This document shows, one piece after another, positions 27,007 through 37,328 of a stretch of DNA of 64,000 nucleotides. Positions within the stretch are counted from its first letter, which is position 1; each line of letters begins with the position of its first letter. The notes under the pieces are model-generated. The model worked only from the letters and a program-made list of their open reading frames with translations, was not told the DNA's origin and searched no databases. Where the stretch lies: positions 27,830 to 91,829 of the forward strand of contig DFUT01000009.1 in the NCBI GenBank assembly GCA_002381125.1, in the 5' to 3' direction. The position numbers and the translations under genes are program-made. The stretch comes from Bacteroidales bacterium UBA4179 (GTDB taxonomy: Bacteria > Bacteroidota > Bacteroidia > Bacteroidales > Dysgonomonadaceae).

Positions 27007-28374
27007 TTATGCAAAAAGGCGTTTGAATGCTTCCTCGACTTTGCGTACCGTTTCAATTTTTATTGTTGTTTTTGCAGTAAAACCTTTTAGGTTATGTGCC
27101 GGGATGAGAATAGATGAAAAGCCGAGTTTTTCTGCTTCAAGGATGCGTTGTTCGATCCGGTTAACGGGGCGGATTTCTCCCGATAGTCCCACTTCGCCGA
27201 CCAAACAAATGTTTCTGTCTATCGAAATATCGAGGCTAGACGATAAAATGGCACTGATTACCGATAAATCCAGTCCGGGATCATTTATTCGCAAGCCTCC
27301 TGCTATATTCAAAAAAACATCCTTCTGCGAGAGTTTGAAACCTGCCCTTTTTTCCAATACTGCCAGCAGCATGTTCATTCTTCGGATATCGAAACCTGTG
27401 GACGAACGTTGCGGCGTACCATAGGCTGCAGTGCTTACCAGGGCCTGAGTTTCGATCAGAAAGGGGCGGATACCTTCGATAACGGCAGCGATACCTACGC
27501 CACTCAGGCCTTCATGGTTTTGGGTGAGTAGCAGTTCCGATGGGTTGGTTACTTCGCGTAGGCCCGACGAGCTCATTTCGTAAATGCCGACCTCGGATGT
27601 GCTGCCAAAACGGTTTTTTATGCTTCGTAGAATACGATACATATAATGGCGGTCGCCTTCGAATTGCAAAACCGTATCCACAATATGTTCCAGAATTTTA
27701 GGTCCCGCAATGTTCCCTTCTTTGGTGATGTGCCCAATCAAGATGACGGGTATACCCGATTGTTTCGCAAACTTCAAAATCGAAACGGCACATTCGCGTA
27801 CTTGAGAAATGCTTCCCGGCGATGATTCCAATACATCGCTGTATACCGTTTGAATGGAATCGATTACAACCAATTGGGGTAACGTGTTTTTGATATGTGT
27901 AAAAATCTGATCGAGATTTGTTTCGCAAACGATTAGGCAGTTATCGTTTGCGATTCCGATTCTATCGGCACGGAGTTTTATCTGTCGTGCACTTTCTTCC
28001 CCCGACACATATAGCGAACGTATATGTTGCAGTTTCAACAGGCTTTGCAGCACCAAGGTAGATTTTCCGATACCCGGTTCTCCGCCGATCAGTACCACCG
28101 ATGCCGGGACAAGCCCTCCGCCAAGTACGCGATTCAATTCGGCATCACAAAGATCGATTCGTGGTTCTTCGTCGGCGTTTATTTCGTTGAGTGGCAATGG
28201 CTGACTTTTTATACCGGAAAAAGAACGCATATCTTCTTCTTTCGAGAAATCGTTTTTTCCAACGAGTTCTTCTACGAATGTTCCCCATTCGCCACAAGCC
28301 GGACAACGCCCCATCCATTTGGGTGACTCATTGCCGCAATTGCTGCAAAAATAAACCGATTTGAGTTTTGCCAT
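27007..28374 (-). CDS. radA: DNA repair protein RadA
   Basis: RecA-like ATPase that drives branch migration during recombination. The 455-residue protein has the C4 zinc finger (C10, C13, C24, C27), Walker A GGEPGIGKST (about 97-106), the RadA-specific SIKNRFGSTSEVG, and a C-terminal Lon-protease-like domain. The last part includes LVGEVGLSGEIRPV. It sits between tRNA-Cys and rnhB, with a TAACTTTG element upstream at 28388. Confidence 0.97.
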   Translation of the reverse strand: MAKLKSVYFCSNCGNESPKWMGRCPACGEWGTFVEELVGKNDFSKEEDMRSFSGIKSQPLPLNEINADEEPRIDLCDAELNRVLGGGLVPASVVLIGGEPGIGKSTLVLQSLLKLQHIRSLYVSGEESARQIKLRADRIGIANDNCLIVCETNLDQIFTHIKNTLPQLVVIDSIQTVYSDVLESSPGSISQVRECAVSILKFAKQSGIPVILIGHITKEGNIAGPKILEHIVDTVLQFEGDRHYMYRILRSIKNRFGSTSEVGIYEMSSSGLREVTNPSELLLTQNHEGLSGVGIAAVIEGIRPFLIETQALVSTAAYGTPQRSSTGFDIRRMNMLLAVLEKRAGFKLSQKDVFLNIAGGLRINDPGLDLSVISAILSSSLDISIDRNICLVGEVGLSGEIRPVNRIEQRILEAEKLGFSSILIPAHNLKGFTAKTTIKIETVRKVEEAFKRLFA

Positions 28375-28387
28375 AGTTCTTTCTCGA

Positions 28388-28395
28388 CAAAGTTA
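28388..28395 (-). promoter_or_regulatory. -7 element for radA
   Basis: TAACTTTG on the minus strand, 13 bases before the start codon. That implies a very short leader, so it is uncertain. The rest of the gap to rnhB (to 28566) holds only a weak CGGT/ACCG hairpin near 28523. Confidence 0.4.
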
Positions 28396-28566
28396 GGGAA
28401 TATTTGTAAGTTAAACGCTTTAAATGAAGGCATATCCTCCTATTTTACCGTAAAAACACACAAATTATCATGAAATAATTTTAATTCGAGACCAATAGTC
28501 AATTTGTTTTGTGCACGTGATTTCGGTTAATTGACCGGAAGGGGAAAGAAAGCGACGTTGTGTTTC

Positions 28567-29187
28567 TTAAAACTCGATTTTCAATTGTTTTTCAAACAGC
28601 GCAAAAGTTTTGCGGTGGTGAGGAGTAATTCCGTACTTTTTGATTGCCTCGCGATGTAAGCGTGTGGGATATCCTTTGTTTTGCGCCCAACCGTATACCG
28701 GGAATTCGGTATGAAGATTTTTCATGTATTCGTCTCGGTAGGTTTTGGCCAAAATTGAAGCGGCCGCTATCGACATATATTTTCCGTCACCTTTTACAAT
28801 GCATGTATGGGGAATATTTTTGTACGGACGAAAACGGTTTCCGTCTACCAGAATATGTTGTGGTCTTACGGTAAGTTTGTCCAGTGCCTTGTGCATGGCT
28901 TTTATCGATGCCCAAAGGATGTTCATTTCATCGATTTCCTGCGGCGAACACGATGCCACGGCAAAACAAAGCGCCTGTTTTTCGATAAAGATTCGCAGTT
29001 CGTCGCGGTCGTTTTCCGAAAGTTGTTTGGAATCGTTGAGTTTGGCACATTCAAACTTCGGAGGGAGGATAACGGCGGCGGCAAAGACAGGCCCTGCCAG
29101 ACATCCGCGCCCGGCTTCGTCGCAACCGGCTTCCGTGCAATTGCTATTCATACGGCATGCCAAATGTGGAAACGCTTTTGTTTTCAT
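28567..29187 (-). CDS. rnhB: ribonuclease HII
   Basis: Cuts the RNA strand of RNA-DNA hybrids and removes single ribonucleotides from DNA. The 206-residue protein has [15 protein letters not shown] with catalytic D23 and E24, then LVDGNRF and [17 protein letters not shown] with further acidic residues. The ATG overlaps the stop of the upstream phosphoesterase gene by four bases, so translation is coupled. An internal ATG (residue 13, MNSNCTEAG) could be an alternative start. Confidence 0.95.
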   Translation of the reverse strand: MKTKAFPHLACRMNSNCTEAGCDEAGRGCLAGPVFAAAVILPPKFECAKLNDSKQLSENDRDELRIFIEKQALCFAVASCSPQEIDEMNILWASIKAMHKALDKLTVRPQHILVDGNRFRPYKNIPHTCIVKGDGKYMSIAAASILAKTYRDEYMKNLHTEFPVYGWAQNKGYPTRLHREAIKKYGITPHHRKTFALFEKQLKIEF

Positions 29188-30431
29188 AAGGCAAGTTCCA
29201 CATTGTTGTCGGCAGGCGGGTAATCCGGTTGGAATGAGGTCGGGTCAAAATTTTCCTGCCCCATTATTTTTTCGAAAATTTGTATTGCCTGCAACATTTC
29301 TTCTGTCAAATGTTCATCTCCGCAAACGTGCAACAGGTTCATTTCAACGATAACATCGATAAGCGCCTGTCGGATTTCCTTGGGTAAAGGTATGTTGAGG
29401 TTGTTTATTTTTGATGAAGCCGAAGCTTCGGTTTGTTTACGTAGTTTTTCTCTGTATTCAGCTGCCAGTTGTGGTTTTGAAGGAATCGAATTTACTACGT
29501 GCGTGTTTATTTTCAGGGTATTATTCTCGAGAAGGATAAGGCGGTATGGGAAGGGATATTGGGCCAGACTCCCGGTTTCCACATCGGTAATCGTATTCCC
29601 TGCGGGTGACGTGAAAGAGGTGATATCGTTGGCATGAAAATGTCCTGTAAAAACAATTTTCAATCCGTTGTCTGCAAGAATTTCTGCATTTTTTTTCCAG
29701 TCATCAATCAGATATTCCGAAAAGAATGCGCTTTGATAAGGCATGTGTTCCACCAAACCGTGATGCATCATGCCGATTACGTCGATATTTTTTTCTTTTG
29801 CTTCGTGGAGAATGTCCAATGCCCAGTTGAGAGTTTGTGGGAGAATTCTTCCGGATGAAATGGATGAGGTGCGGTATTCGTTGTATCGATTGGTGTCGAA
29901 ACACAGCAGCCATAGCGAATCGTTTATGAATGCAAGGTAACTCAGCGAAGCGGTATCGCGTTTCACGACTTTTCCATAGCCGAAATCGGAATAGATTGCC
30001 GCGAATTCTTCGGCTGAAACGCTCTCTACGGGTTCGGCTTTGTCTCCAATGTACTTTTTTGCCGTGGGAACATTGATATCATGATTACCCGGAACAACAA
30101 ATACTTGCGTACCGTTTTTGGTTAATGGCAGGAGTTTTTCCTTAAAATCCAAATGGCTTTGTTTTTCTCCGTTGTTGGTTATATCGCCGGGAATGAGCAA
30201 AATATCGGGACATTCATCGAGCAAATCGCTTATTACTTTATCCAATACCGCGTGAAGATCTTCCGTATTCCTTCCCGTTGCCGTTTCGTATTTTTCCAAA
30301 GCGGTGCCTTTTCCTGCGAGTTGGGAGGATAGATAATGTACATCGCTCACAACGGCTATCTTTATCGGTTCTATTGTCCAAACCGATACCCAAGAGGTTA
30401 GGAAAAGCAGAATATATAAAAATCGTTTCAT
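29184..30431 (-). CDS. secreted calcineurin-like metallophosphoesterase
   Basis: A 415-residue protein with a signal peptide (hydrophobic residues 3-19). The dimetal site motifs appear in order: [38 protein letters not shown] and [10 protein letters not shown]. These are the D-H, GD, GNHD, H and GHxH set of calcineurin-like phosphoesterases. The C-terminal region (about 300-415) is helical and not assigned. Export and the lack of a nucleotide-binding extra domain leave the substrate open. The end overlaps rnhB by four bases. Confidence 0.9.
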   Translation of the reverse strand: MKRFLYILLFLTSWVSVWTIEPIKIAVVSDVHYLSSQLAGKGTALEKYETATGRNTEDLHAVLDKVISDLLDECPDILLIPGDITNNGEKQSHLDFKEKLLPLTKNGTQVFVVPGNHDINVPTAKKYIGDKAEPVESVSAEEFAAIYSDFGYGKVVKRDTASLSYLAFINDSLWLLCFDTNRYNEYRTSSISSGRILPQTLNWALDILHEAKEKNIDVIGMMHHGLVEHMPYQSAFFSEYLIDDWKKNAEILADNGLKIVFTGHFHANDITSFTSPAGNTITDVETGSLAQYPFPYRLILLENNTLKINTHVVNSIPSKPQLAAEYREKLRKQTEASASSKINNLNIPLPKEIRQALIDVIVEMNLLHVCGDEHLTEEMLQAIQIFEKIMGQENFDPTSFQPDYPPADNNVELAL

Positions 30432-30573
30432 TGAGATGAATTATAAACTGAATGGGTTTTCGGAAGGAAGGGATAAAAATATACCGATACCAATTCCAAA
30501 AGTAATTATATTAAATCAACATCCGATTTGTTGAATAGGGATTGAGTCAAAATCATGGCAATGCATGAAAATT

Positions 30574-31977
30574 TCATGAATTAAGTAATCGTTCAATTTC
30601 TTCAATATCGGCACGGAATCTTTTATCTACTTCAGCAAGATTTTTTACGGCGTTGCAGGAATGCAGAACCGTGGAATGATTTCTATTGCCAATTTGAGCT
30701 CCAATTTGAGCGAGTGAAAGTTTGGTATGTTTTTTTACAAAATACATAATTACCTGACGTGCTTGAACAATTTCTCTTTTTCGGGATGCAGAGTGGACAA
30801 GCTCTTTCTTGATGTTGAAAAAATCACAGACAGTATCTTGGATTTTTTGTACGGTGATGCGTTTTTTTTCAAATTTGAGCGTTTGTTCCATCACTCGTTT
30901 GGCAAGACTTATATCGATATCGCGGTCGTTGATGATGGAATGTGCCATTAGCGAAACAATGATACCTTCGAGGTCGCGCACGTTATCGGTAACATTTTCC
31001 GCAATGTAATCGATAACTTCATCCGAAATGGACAGCCCATCGGAAAGCACTTTGTGCTTCAATATTTTTTTGCGTAATTCTTTGTCCGGACGTTCCAGGC
31101 TTGTCGTCAACCCCCATCGGAAACGTGTTAGCAATCGTTCTTCCATTCCCAGCATATCCATAGGAGCGCAATCGGAAGTCATTACCAGCTGTTTGTTGTT
31201 TTGATGTAGGTGGTTAAAGATGTGAAAAAATGTATTTTGCGTTTTTTCCAATCCCGATAATTCTTGAATATCGTCGATAATCAATACATCGATGCCTTGA
31301 TAGAAATTGATAAAGTCGTTTATTGTATTGAATCGGCGGGCATCGGTAAATTGCACCTTAAAAAGGTGAGCCGAGAGGTAAAGCACTTTTCTTTCGGGAT
31401 ATTTATCGAGGATTTTTGATCCGATGGCGTGGCAGAGATGTGTTTTGCCGACTCCCGAATTACCATAGACGAATAAGGGATTAAAGGCAGTTTTTGCAGG
31501 GTTTTCGGCTACTGCTTCTGCGGCCGTGCGTGCCAAGCGGTTGCTTTCACCTTCAAAAAAGTTATTGAAAGTATATTTGGAGTTTATTTGGGAATCGAAT
31601 TCGGGAGTTTCTACGCGTTCAAACGGATTGGGAACTTTTATGGCTATTTTTTTTGCAAGTTTTTTGTCTCCCGATTGTTGTGCTCGGGGTTCGCCCCGAA
31701 GTTCCACAGCCGTATTGGTTTCTGTTTCAATTAATACCCGATAGTTGAGAATGGTACCCTCTCCAATTTCGCGATAAAGTGTTTGTTGAATCAGGTCAAT
31801 GTATTTTTCCTCAAGATATTCATAAAAAAACTGGCTTGGCACCTGGATTGTCAACACATTATCTTGATAACTCAAAGGGGTAATCGGTGCAAACCAAGTG
31901 TTGAATGCAGCTTCGGAAATATTATCGCGAATGACGTTCAGACAGTTATTCCATAAAATCTTGAAATCTGCTTTCAT
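30574..31977 (-). CDS. dnaA: chromosomal replication initiator DnaA
   Basis: Binds oriC and opens the duplex. The 467-residue protein has domain I (MKADFKILWNNCLNVIRDNI), a linker, the AAA+ domain with Walker A GNSGVGKT (172-179) and Walker B VLIIDDIQ, and the DNA-binding domain IV with GNRNHSTVLHSCNAV. The open frame runs on to 32097, but the 40 added residues are AT-rich and unlike DnaA, so I chose ATG 31977. No TAnnTTTG promoter is visible upstream. Confidence 0.97.
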   Translation of the reverse strand: MKADFKILWNNCLNVIRDNISEAAFNTWFAPITPLSYQDNVLTIQVPSQFFYEYLEEKYIDLIQQTLYREIGEGTILNYRVLIETETNTAVELRGEPRAQQSGDKKLAKKIAIKVPNPFERVETPEFDSQINSKYTFNNFFEGESNRLARTAAEAVAENPAKTAFNPLFVYGNSGVGKTHLCHAIGSKILDKYPERKVLYLSAHLFKVQFTDARRFNTINDFINFYQGIDVLIIDDIQELSGLEKTQNTFFHIFNHLHQNNKQLVMTSDCAPMDMLGMEERLLTRFRWGLTTSLERPDKELRKKILKHKVLSDGLSISDEVIDYIAENVTDNVRDLEGIIVSLMAHSIINDRDIDISLAKRVMEQTLKFEKKRITVQKIQDTVCDFFNIKKELVHSASRKREIVQARQVIMYFVKKHTKLSLAQIGAQIGNRNHSTVLHSCNAVKNLAEVDKRFRADIEEIERLLNS

Positions 31978-32333
31978 TGGGCTATTTAAAATCGTTTTCT
32001 TATCGTTTCCTGAGTACAAATTTTGGGAATATTTTTCAGAAAAAAAAATGTGTTTCTTTATTGGAAAAGGACAACAAAGCACAGGGTTAATTATCAAATG
32101 AATAGCGTTAAGTATTTAGATGTCAATTATCTACAAAAACGCCATCCCGGCAAAGCTTTGAAAATCAGTGTTCCTATTAAGTGTATAAAAAACCTTGAAA
32201 ATGTAAAAGCATTTCGTTTTTTATCGCTATATGCAATAATACGAATACTTTTGCGATTTTTATACGAGAAACACTTATTTAGAGTGAATCTACTTAAATG
32301 TTTCTTGAGATAAAAGTCAAATAGGCTTTAAAA
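31978..32333. other. gene-free region upstream of dnaA
   Basis: These 356 bases are AT-rich. One near-consensus DnaA box (TTATCTACA, one mismatch) lies at 32127-32135. There is no cluster of boxes and no clear repeat. Open frames here look non-coding. I cannot say whether it is part of an origin or only the dnaA leader. Confidence 0.4.
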
Positions 32334-33230
32334 TTAGAATAAGCGCAATTTCACGCTTAAATATCTTTTCGGATTTTCTCGTATGTCCTCCAGCAATTTT
32401 GTTGCGCTATTGATAACGATCACTAAACTGTCATGAAGTTCAGAACCATTTACCAGTTTTCCTACCGAGTTGTCGGGCGAATTGATTTTTTGCGAAAGTA
32501 ACTTCAAATTTGTAATTGTTTCGTCAAGCGATGCTAGGGTATTGCTTAAATCGGAGTTTTTCAACTCTTCGCTTACTTTTTTCAGATTATCGGTTACGGT
32601 TGTCAGATTCAGGGTAATTTCGGGAATTTCTTCTCCTACGGAAAAAACGATTTTGTTTATATTGTGAGCGGTTGTCTGCAACTCCTTTATCGTGTTGTTT
32701 ATTCCGTTGATGGATTCCTTCCATACCGGGTCTGTGAGCAATAAGTTTAATGCCATGATCGTGGAATCGATATGTAACAAAATAGAGTCGGCTTTGGGGG
32801 CAATTTTTTCGGCGCTGTCTATCATTCCCGGTGCTCGTCCTCCGATAAGCGTATCCCCGGGATTTAAATATCGGGTGCTTTCGTCGTTGATTTTCAATTT
32901 GACCGACGATCCGCCTAGCAGATCTGTGCCAAACTCGAGTCTGCTTCCTTCTTTTATTTTAAATTCGTCATCTAATCTTATTTCTACCGCAAACTTCAGA
33001 GGATCGTAACTGATCATTCGAATAGAACTTACCAATCCTACTTGATATCCGTTTACCAATACGGGAGACGAGGTGTTTAATCCCGAAACATCGTCTAAAA
33101 CAGCTATATAATTATTCTGTTTTCGGAAAATGTCGATCCCTTTCAGAAAATTAATACCAAAGTAAATTATCGCAAGACTGATAAGGAACGCTAATCCGAT
33201 GGATGCATTTTTGTTTAATTTCAATTTCAT
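32334..33230 (-). CDS. MlaD/MCE family protein
   Basis: A 298-residue protein with one N-terminal membrane segment (about residues 11-28), then an MCE domain (about 38-120: YIAVLDDVSGLNTSSPVLVNGYQVG and GTDLLGGSSVKLKI). A helical C-terminal part (about 130-290) could form a shuttle or hexamer tube. MCE proteins carry lipids between the inner and outer membranes. No MlaE permease or MlaF ATPase gene lies beside it, as is usual for this Bacteroidetes copy. It follows the amidase gene in the same direction after 223 bases that hold no gene. Confidence 0.9.
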   Translation of the reverse strand: MKLKLNKNASIGLAFLISLAIIYFGINFLKGIDIFRKQNNYIAVLDDVSGLNTSSPVLVNGYQVGLVSSIRMISYDPLKFAVEIRLDDEFKIKEGSRLEFGTDLLGGSSVKLKINDESTRYLNPGDTLIGGRAPGMIDSAEKIAPKADSILLHIDSTIMALNLLLTDPVWKESINGINNTIKELQTTAHNINKIVFSVGEEIPEITLNLTTVTDNLKKVSEELKNSDLSNTLASLDETITNLKLLSQKINSPDNSVGKLVNGSELHDSLVIVINSATKLLEDIRENPKRYLSVKLRLF

Positions 33231-33453
33231 AAATTAGTATGACTACCCGTTGTTTGTTTAAGAATATGACATAAAACGTTGTCCATCCAAATAAAATTTG
33301 TATACCTATGGTAATCAACCGGATAAATATTGAGGACAACAAGGGCGCAAGTTACGAAAAAATTTTGAAAACCCTCCAAATGGCAGGAACGAAAATAATT
33401 TTTTCGCTCATTCCGGAAACCGATTTTTAAGTTCCATTACCTCTCCCCACTTG

Positions 33454-34527
33454 CTATTTTATTCGAACGCCATTTTGGAATTGAACGATAAAAGCGTCTT
33501 TAAATTTTGGCTGCACTTCGTGTAATATCGTTATGATTTCTTTTAGGTCGGTAGCACTGCCGTAGGTGTATTTATAAACTGTTCCGTCTTTATAACAATT
33601 CACAGGCGACAATCCTTTGAAAACGGGCGAATTCGCTTCATATTTTTGTGAAGAAGTCAGGAATTGAACCCGATATTCGATTGTATTTTCCGATGAAATC
33701 GTGTTTTGTGATTGTTTTTGAGGTTCGTTCGAGAAAATTTGGTTTTTTTTATCGTAATCCCGTTTGTATTCATTAAATGCCAGATAAATTGAATTTGCCA
33801 TGGAGTTTTGCCCAACGGCACTTTTTAGGTATTTTTCGTCGTTCCGATTGCTGATATATCCTAATTCGACGAGAATACTTGGCATGGCTACTTCGCGAAG
33901 CACCAGAAAACCCGCTTGACGGACATCCCGGTTTATTCTCCCGGAATTTTTTACCAAACTATATTGAACCAATGAAGCCAGATGAAGGCTTTGTTTGAGG
34001 TATTGATCGGACATAAATTCAAAAATAATGTACGATTCGGGTTCTTGTGGATTAAAACCTTCATACTTTTGCGAATAATCCTCTTCGAGTAAAATTACGG
34101 AGTTTTCTTTTTTGGCCACTTCCAAGTTGTCTTTACTCCTATGGAGTCCCAAAATAAAGGTTTCCACGCCCTGAGGCGAGTTTCGGTTTTTAGGTACTGC
34201 ATTGCAATGAATGGAAATGAAAAGATTGGCTTTGGCATTGTTGGCAATGGCTGCTCTGCGATCGAGTGCCACAAAACTGTCGTCTTTACGCGTATAGATC
34301 ACTTTTACGTCTTTGTGATTTTTTTCTATCAATGCGCCCAGTTTTTTTGCTACGGAAAGCGTGATGTCTTTTTCGCGCGATGACGAACCAATGGCGCCCG
34401 GGTCTTTTCCTCCGTGGCCTGCATCAATTACTACCGTAAATCCTTTTGTCTGACCCATACCGGGAAATACGGGGAAAAGCAACCCTCCAAAAATAAATAA
34501 GAATATTACTTTTATATGTGTCGACAT
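33454..34527 (-). CDS. N-acetylmuramoyl-L-alanine amidase with SPOR-like C-terminus
   Basis: Cuts the bond between the glycan and the stem peptide of peptidoglycan, usually at division. The 357-residue protein has a signal peptide (hydrophobic residues 6-22), then the Amidase_3 domain. That domain shows VVIDAGHGGKDPGAIG (zinc His38), LFISIHCNAVP and ILVELGYISNRNDEKYL. The last 75 residues (about 280-357: YRVQFLTSSQKYEAN, then NCYKDGTVYKYTYGS) look like a SPOR domain, which would bring the enzyme to the septum. The SPOR call is my reading. Confidence 0.93.
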   Translation of the reverse strand: MSTHIKVIFLFIFGGLLFPVFPGMGQTKGFTVVIDAGHGGKDPGAIGSSSREKDITLSVAKKLGALIEKNHKDVKVIYTRKDDSFVALDRRAAIANNAKANLFISIHCNAVPKNRNSPQGVETFILGLHRSKDNLEVAKKENSVILLEEDYSQKYEGFNPQEPESYIIFEFMSDQYLKQSLHLASLVQYSLVKNSGRINRDVRQAGFLVLREVAMPSILVELGYISNRNDEKYLKSAVGQNSMANSIYLAFNEYKRDYDKKNQIFSNEPQKQSQNTISSENTIEYRVQFLTSSQKYEANSPVFKGLSPVNCYKDGTVYKYTYGSATDLKEIITILHEVQPKFKDAFIVQFQNGVRIK

Positions 34528-34545
34528 ACCCTCCCTTTCTTTTCA

Positions 34546-34553
34546 CAAAAATA
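34546..34553 (-). promoter_or_regulatory. possible -7 element for the amidase gene
   Basis: TATTTTTG on the minus strand, 18 bases before the start codon; no -33 box. Confidence 0.35.
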
Positions 34554-34628
34554 ATGATAAAAATCATTTTATTGACAGCATGGGGGCATTAAAGGTTTAA
34601 TGACTTTTTTCATTTCGAAATTTTGCAG

Positions 34629-34636
34629 TACCTTTG
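34629..34636 (+). promoter_or_regulatory. -7 element for rpe
   Basis: TACCTTTG lies 19 bases before the start codon. Confidence 0.45.
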
Positions 34637-34655
34637 GAAAAATAATTAAACACTT

Positions 34656-35309
34656 ATGAATCATCATTTAATCGCACCTTCTATTCTTTCTGCCAATTTC
34701 CTGGAGCTGCGCAAAGATGTGGAAATGTTGAACCAAAGCGAAGCCGATTGGATACATCTGGATATTATGGATGGTGTTTTTGTTCCCAACATTTCTTTCG
34801 GTTTTCCTGTGATAAATTCGCTAAAACAGATAACCGACAAGCCATTGGATGTTCATTTAATGATTGTTCAGCCCGAAAAATTTGTTTCGGAAGTGGCCGC
34901 AATCGGCGCATATATGATGAATGTGCATTATGAAGCTTGCACTCATTTGCACAGCGTGGTCAAAGAAATCAAAAATGCGGGAATGAAAGCCGGTGTAACA
35001 TTGAATCCACATACTCCGGTATCTTTTTTGGAAGATATCTTGCATGAGTTGGATATGGTTTTGTTGATGTCGGTAAATCCCGGATTCGGAGGGCAGAAAT
35101 TTATTGAACATTCGGTAAAAAAGGTATCGGATTTAAAAGAAATGATTCTTCGAAAAAATCTATCTACCCTCATTGAGGTAGACGGTGGTGTTAATCTTGA
35201 AACGGGCAAACGGTTGGTTGATGCGGGTGCCGATGTGCTTGTAGTTGGCAATTTTGTTTTTTCTTCCGAAAATCCTATTGAAACTATTCGTCAATTGAAA
35301 AATCTGTAA
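34656..35309 (+). CDS. rpe: ribulose-phosphate 3-epimerase
   Basis: Interconverts ribulose 5-phosphate and xylulose 5-phosphate. The 217-residue TIM barrel shows IAPSILSANF, HLDIMDGVFVPNISFG (metal-binding His and Asp), LDVHLMIVQPEKF, LMSVNPGFGGQKF, and the phosphate-binding EVDGGVN and DVLVVGNFVF. Length and motifs match the family. comEC follows after 57 bases and may be co-transcribed. Confidence 0.97.
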   Translation: MNHHLIAPSILSANFLELRKDVEMLNQSEADWIHLDIMDGVFVPNISFGFPVINSLKQITDKPLDVHLMIVQPEKFVSEVAAIGAYMMNVHYEACTHLHSVVKEIKNAGMKAGVTLNPHTPVSFLEDILHELDMVLLMSVNPGFGGQKFIEHSVKKVSDLKEMILRKNLSTLIEVDGGVNLETGKRLVDAGADVLVVGNFVFSSENPIETIRQLKNL

Positions 35310-35366
35310 AAATCTTTTTATTGTGTTTTCACAAATGAAGATTTCTGCGTTTGTGCTGAATATGCG

Positions 35367-37328
35367 ATGAACAACATAACTGGAGAAACGCCTTTTTTTC
35401 GGTTGCTTGTTCCTGTGGTATTGGGAATTGTTGCAAATGAATTCATTGAGTTTCTACCTTCGGCAGTTTTCTTCTCTTCCATAGGGTTTCTTGCCATGTT
35501 GTTATCCTTTTTTATTCCCAAAAATAACGAGTTTCGTTATCGATGGATTTTTGGGGCCGGAGTTTTCGTATTCATTTTTTCTCTTATTACTTTTCAGTAT
35601 AAACGGAAAACCGAAGATAGTTCTTTTGGATCGGTCGTTTCGCAGGGTATCTACAAGGGAGTTGTTCATGATATTCCGCAGGAGAAACCCCGTTCCGTCC
35701 GGGTGAATACAAACTTGATGTACCCTGTACGGAAAAAAGTAATTCTTTATTTGGAAAAAGATGCCGAAAGCAGTGTACTTCGACCCGGCGATGAGATTCT
35801 ATTTCAAGCCAAGATGCAACCTTTTAAAAATTTGGGTAATCCCGATGATTTCGATTATGTTCGGTTTATGAAAATAAAAGGTTTTGCAGGATCGGCATAT
35901 GTTCCTGCCCACCGGTGGATGAAAACAGGAAAAAGCATTCGGTCGGTTTACACCTTGTCGCAAAATTTACGAGCCAAGGCACTCGATTTTTATAAATCTT
36001 TTGGATTGAACCCCGATGAATATGCCTTTATTGCAGCACTTACCTTGGGATATAAATCGAATCTTTCGAATGATTTGCAAGAAGCTTTTCGTGCATCGGG
36101 AACAGCACATGTGCTGGCTGTAAGTGGATTGCATGTTGGGATTATCTATCTTATTCTCAACATGTTTTTTTCTTTTCTGGGTAATTTCGGTAAAAAATTC
36201 GTTTTGAAGCAGCTGTTGATTGTTCTTTTTCTTTGGGGTTATGCTTTTATTGCCGGGTTGCCTGTTTCGGTTGTTCGAGCGGCAATTATGCTTTCGATTT
36301 TTTGTCTGGGTGAGGCTTTTCACAGGGAAGGATTTTCTTATAACAGCCTTGCGGCTGCGGCGTTTTTCATTCTTGTTTTTGATCCGATGAATCTTTTCGA
36401 TGTGGGCTTTCAAATGAGCTTTTTGTCGGTATTTGCTATTTTGTTTTTTAAACCGAAACTCGATACGTTATACACGCCTTCTCGTCGTTCTTTCCTGAAG
36501 ATTCGGGATCTTTTCACCCTTTCCCTATCGGCACAATTGGGGGTATTCCCTCTTGTTTTGTACTATTTCGGCACGTTTCCCACGTATTTTTTTGTTACAA
36601 ATTTATTGATTGTACCCCTTATCGGTATGGCAATTTATGCTGTTATCCCTGTTGTTTTTTTTGGCATATTGAATCAACTGAATCTTGCTGTTTTTCATTC
36701 GTTGTTTCGGGCAATGAGTTGGGCACTCAATAGGTTGATCGGTTTGATTATACATATAGTTTACGTGTTTGAATCGTTGCCTTGTTCCCGGATCACCAAT
36801 CATTATCTTTCTTTCGCACAGGTGATACTTCTTTTTATCGTTTTGTTTGTCATCGGCAGATACGTGATAAAAAAGCGATCTGGCTACGTTTTTGTCGTAC
36901 TGGAATCCGTTCTTGTTTTTTTGTTTATAAATACCTATAATATCGTCAACATGACTGCCGATAGATTTGTCGTTTATAACCGACCCGGAGTGAGTGAAAT
37001 GGGAGTCGTCGTAAACAATAAAGCAACACCTGTGATGAGAAAAGGGAATAATGTGCTGGCGTATTCTTCGAAACGAATTGTAAGGTTATCGGAAAATACA
37101 TATCGATCGAAAATTTCAGAGAAAACGTTTCCCGTCGATTTTTTGATTTTATCGGAAGATGATTCTTTTTCCATGAACACGTTGAACGATTATTTTTCAC
37201 CGCAAGTGGTTATTCTTGATAGTTCGCTTTCGAAATATGCCGCCGGTCGCATAACGGAAGAGTGTCGGCGATTGCATATAAAAGTACATGATGTAACGCA
37301 AATGGGGGCATTTTCCATAAATTTATAG
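35367..37328 (+). CDS. comEC: ComEC/Rec2 family DNA-uptake channel, without a complete metallo-beta-lactamase domain
   Basis: Forms the inner-membrane channel for single-stranded DNA in natural transformation. The 653-residue protein has N-terminal membrane segments (about residues 8-75), a DUF4131/OB-like part (about 80-190), and the Competence domain with GTAHVLAVSGLHVGIIYLIL (about 247-266) and many membrane helices to about 530. The C-terminus (about 530-653) is short; it lacks the HxHxDH motif of full ComEC nuclease domains. Short forms are usual in Bacteroidetes, but whether this strain transforms cannot be told here. Confidence 0.9.
   Translation: MNNITGETPFFRLLVPVVLGIVANEFIEFLPSAVFFSSIGFLAMLLSFFIPKNNEFRYRWIFGAGVFVFIFSLITFQYKRKTEDSSFGSVVSQGIYKGVVHDIPQEKPRSVRVNTNLMYPVRKKVILYLEKDAESSVLRPGDEILFQAKMQPFKNLGNPDDFDYVRFMKIKGFAGSAYVPAHRWMKTGKSIRSVYTLSQNLRAKALDFYKSFGLNPDEYAFIAALTLGYKSNLSNDLQEAFRASGTAHVLAVSGLHVGIIYLILNMFFSFLGNFGKKFVLKQLLIVLFLWGYAFIAGLPVSVVRAAIMLSIFCLGEAFHREGFSYNSLAAAAFFILVFDPMNLFDVGFQMSFLSVFAILFFKPKLDTLYTPSRRSFLKIRDLFTLSLSAQLGVFPLVLYYFGTFPTYFFVTNLLIVPLIGMAIYAVIPVVFFGILNQLNLAVFHSLFRAMSWALNRLIGLIIHIVYVFESLPCSRITNHYLSFAQVILLFIVLFVIGRYVIKKRSGYVFVVLESVLVFLFINTYNIVNMTADRFVVYNRPGVSEMGVVVNNKATPVMRKGNNVLAYSSKRIVRLSENTYRSKISEKTFPVDFLILSEDDSFSMNTLNDYFSPQVVILDSSLSKYAAGRITEECRRLHIKVHDVTQMGAFSINL

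Noticed and set aside
28745..29353. 202-codon open frame opposite rnhB and the phosphoesterase gene
   Set aside because: Antisense shadow of two well-supported genes.
30564..30578. CATGAAA/TTTCATG inverted repeat at the dnaA stop
   Set aside because: One-base spacer, cannot form a stable hairpin, and no T tract; too short to be meaningful.
32023..32313. 96-codon plus-strand open frame upstream of dnaA
   Set aside because: Basic, AT-driven composition, no start signal, no recognisable domain.
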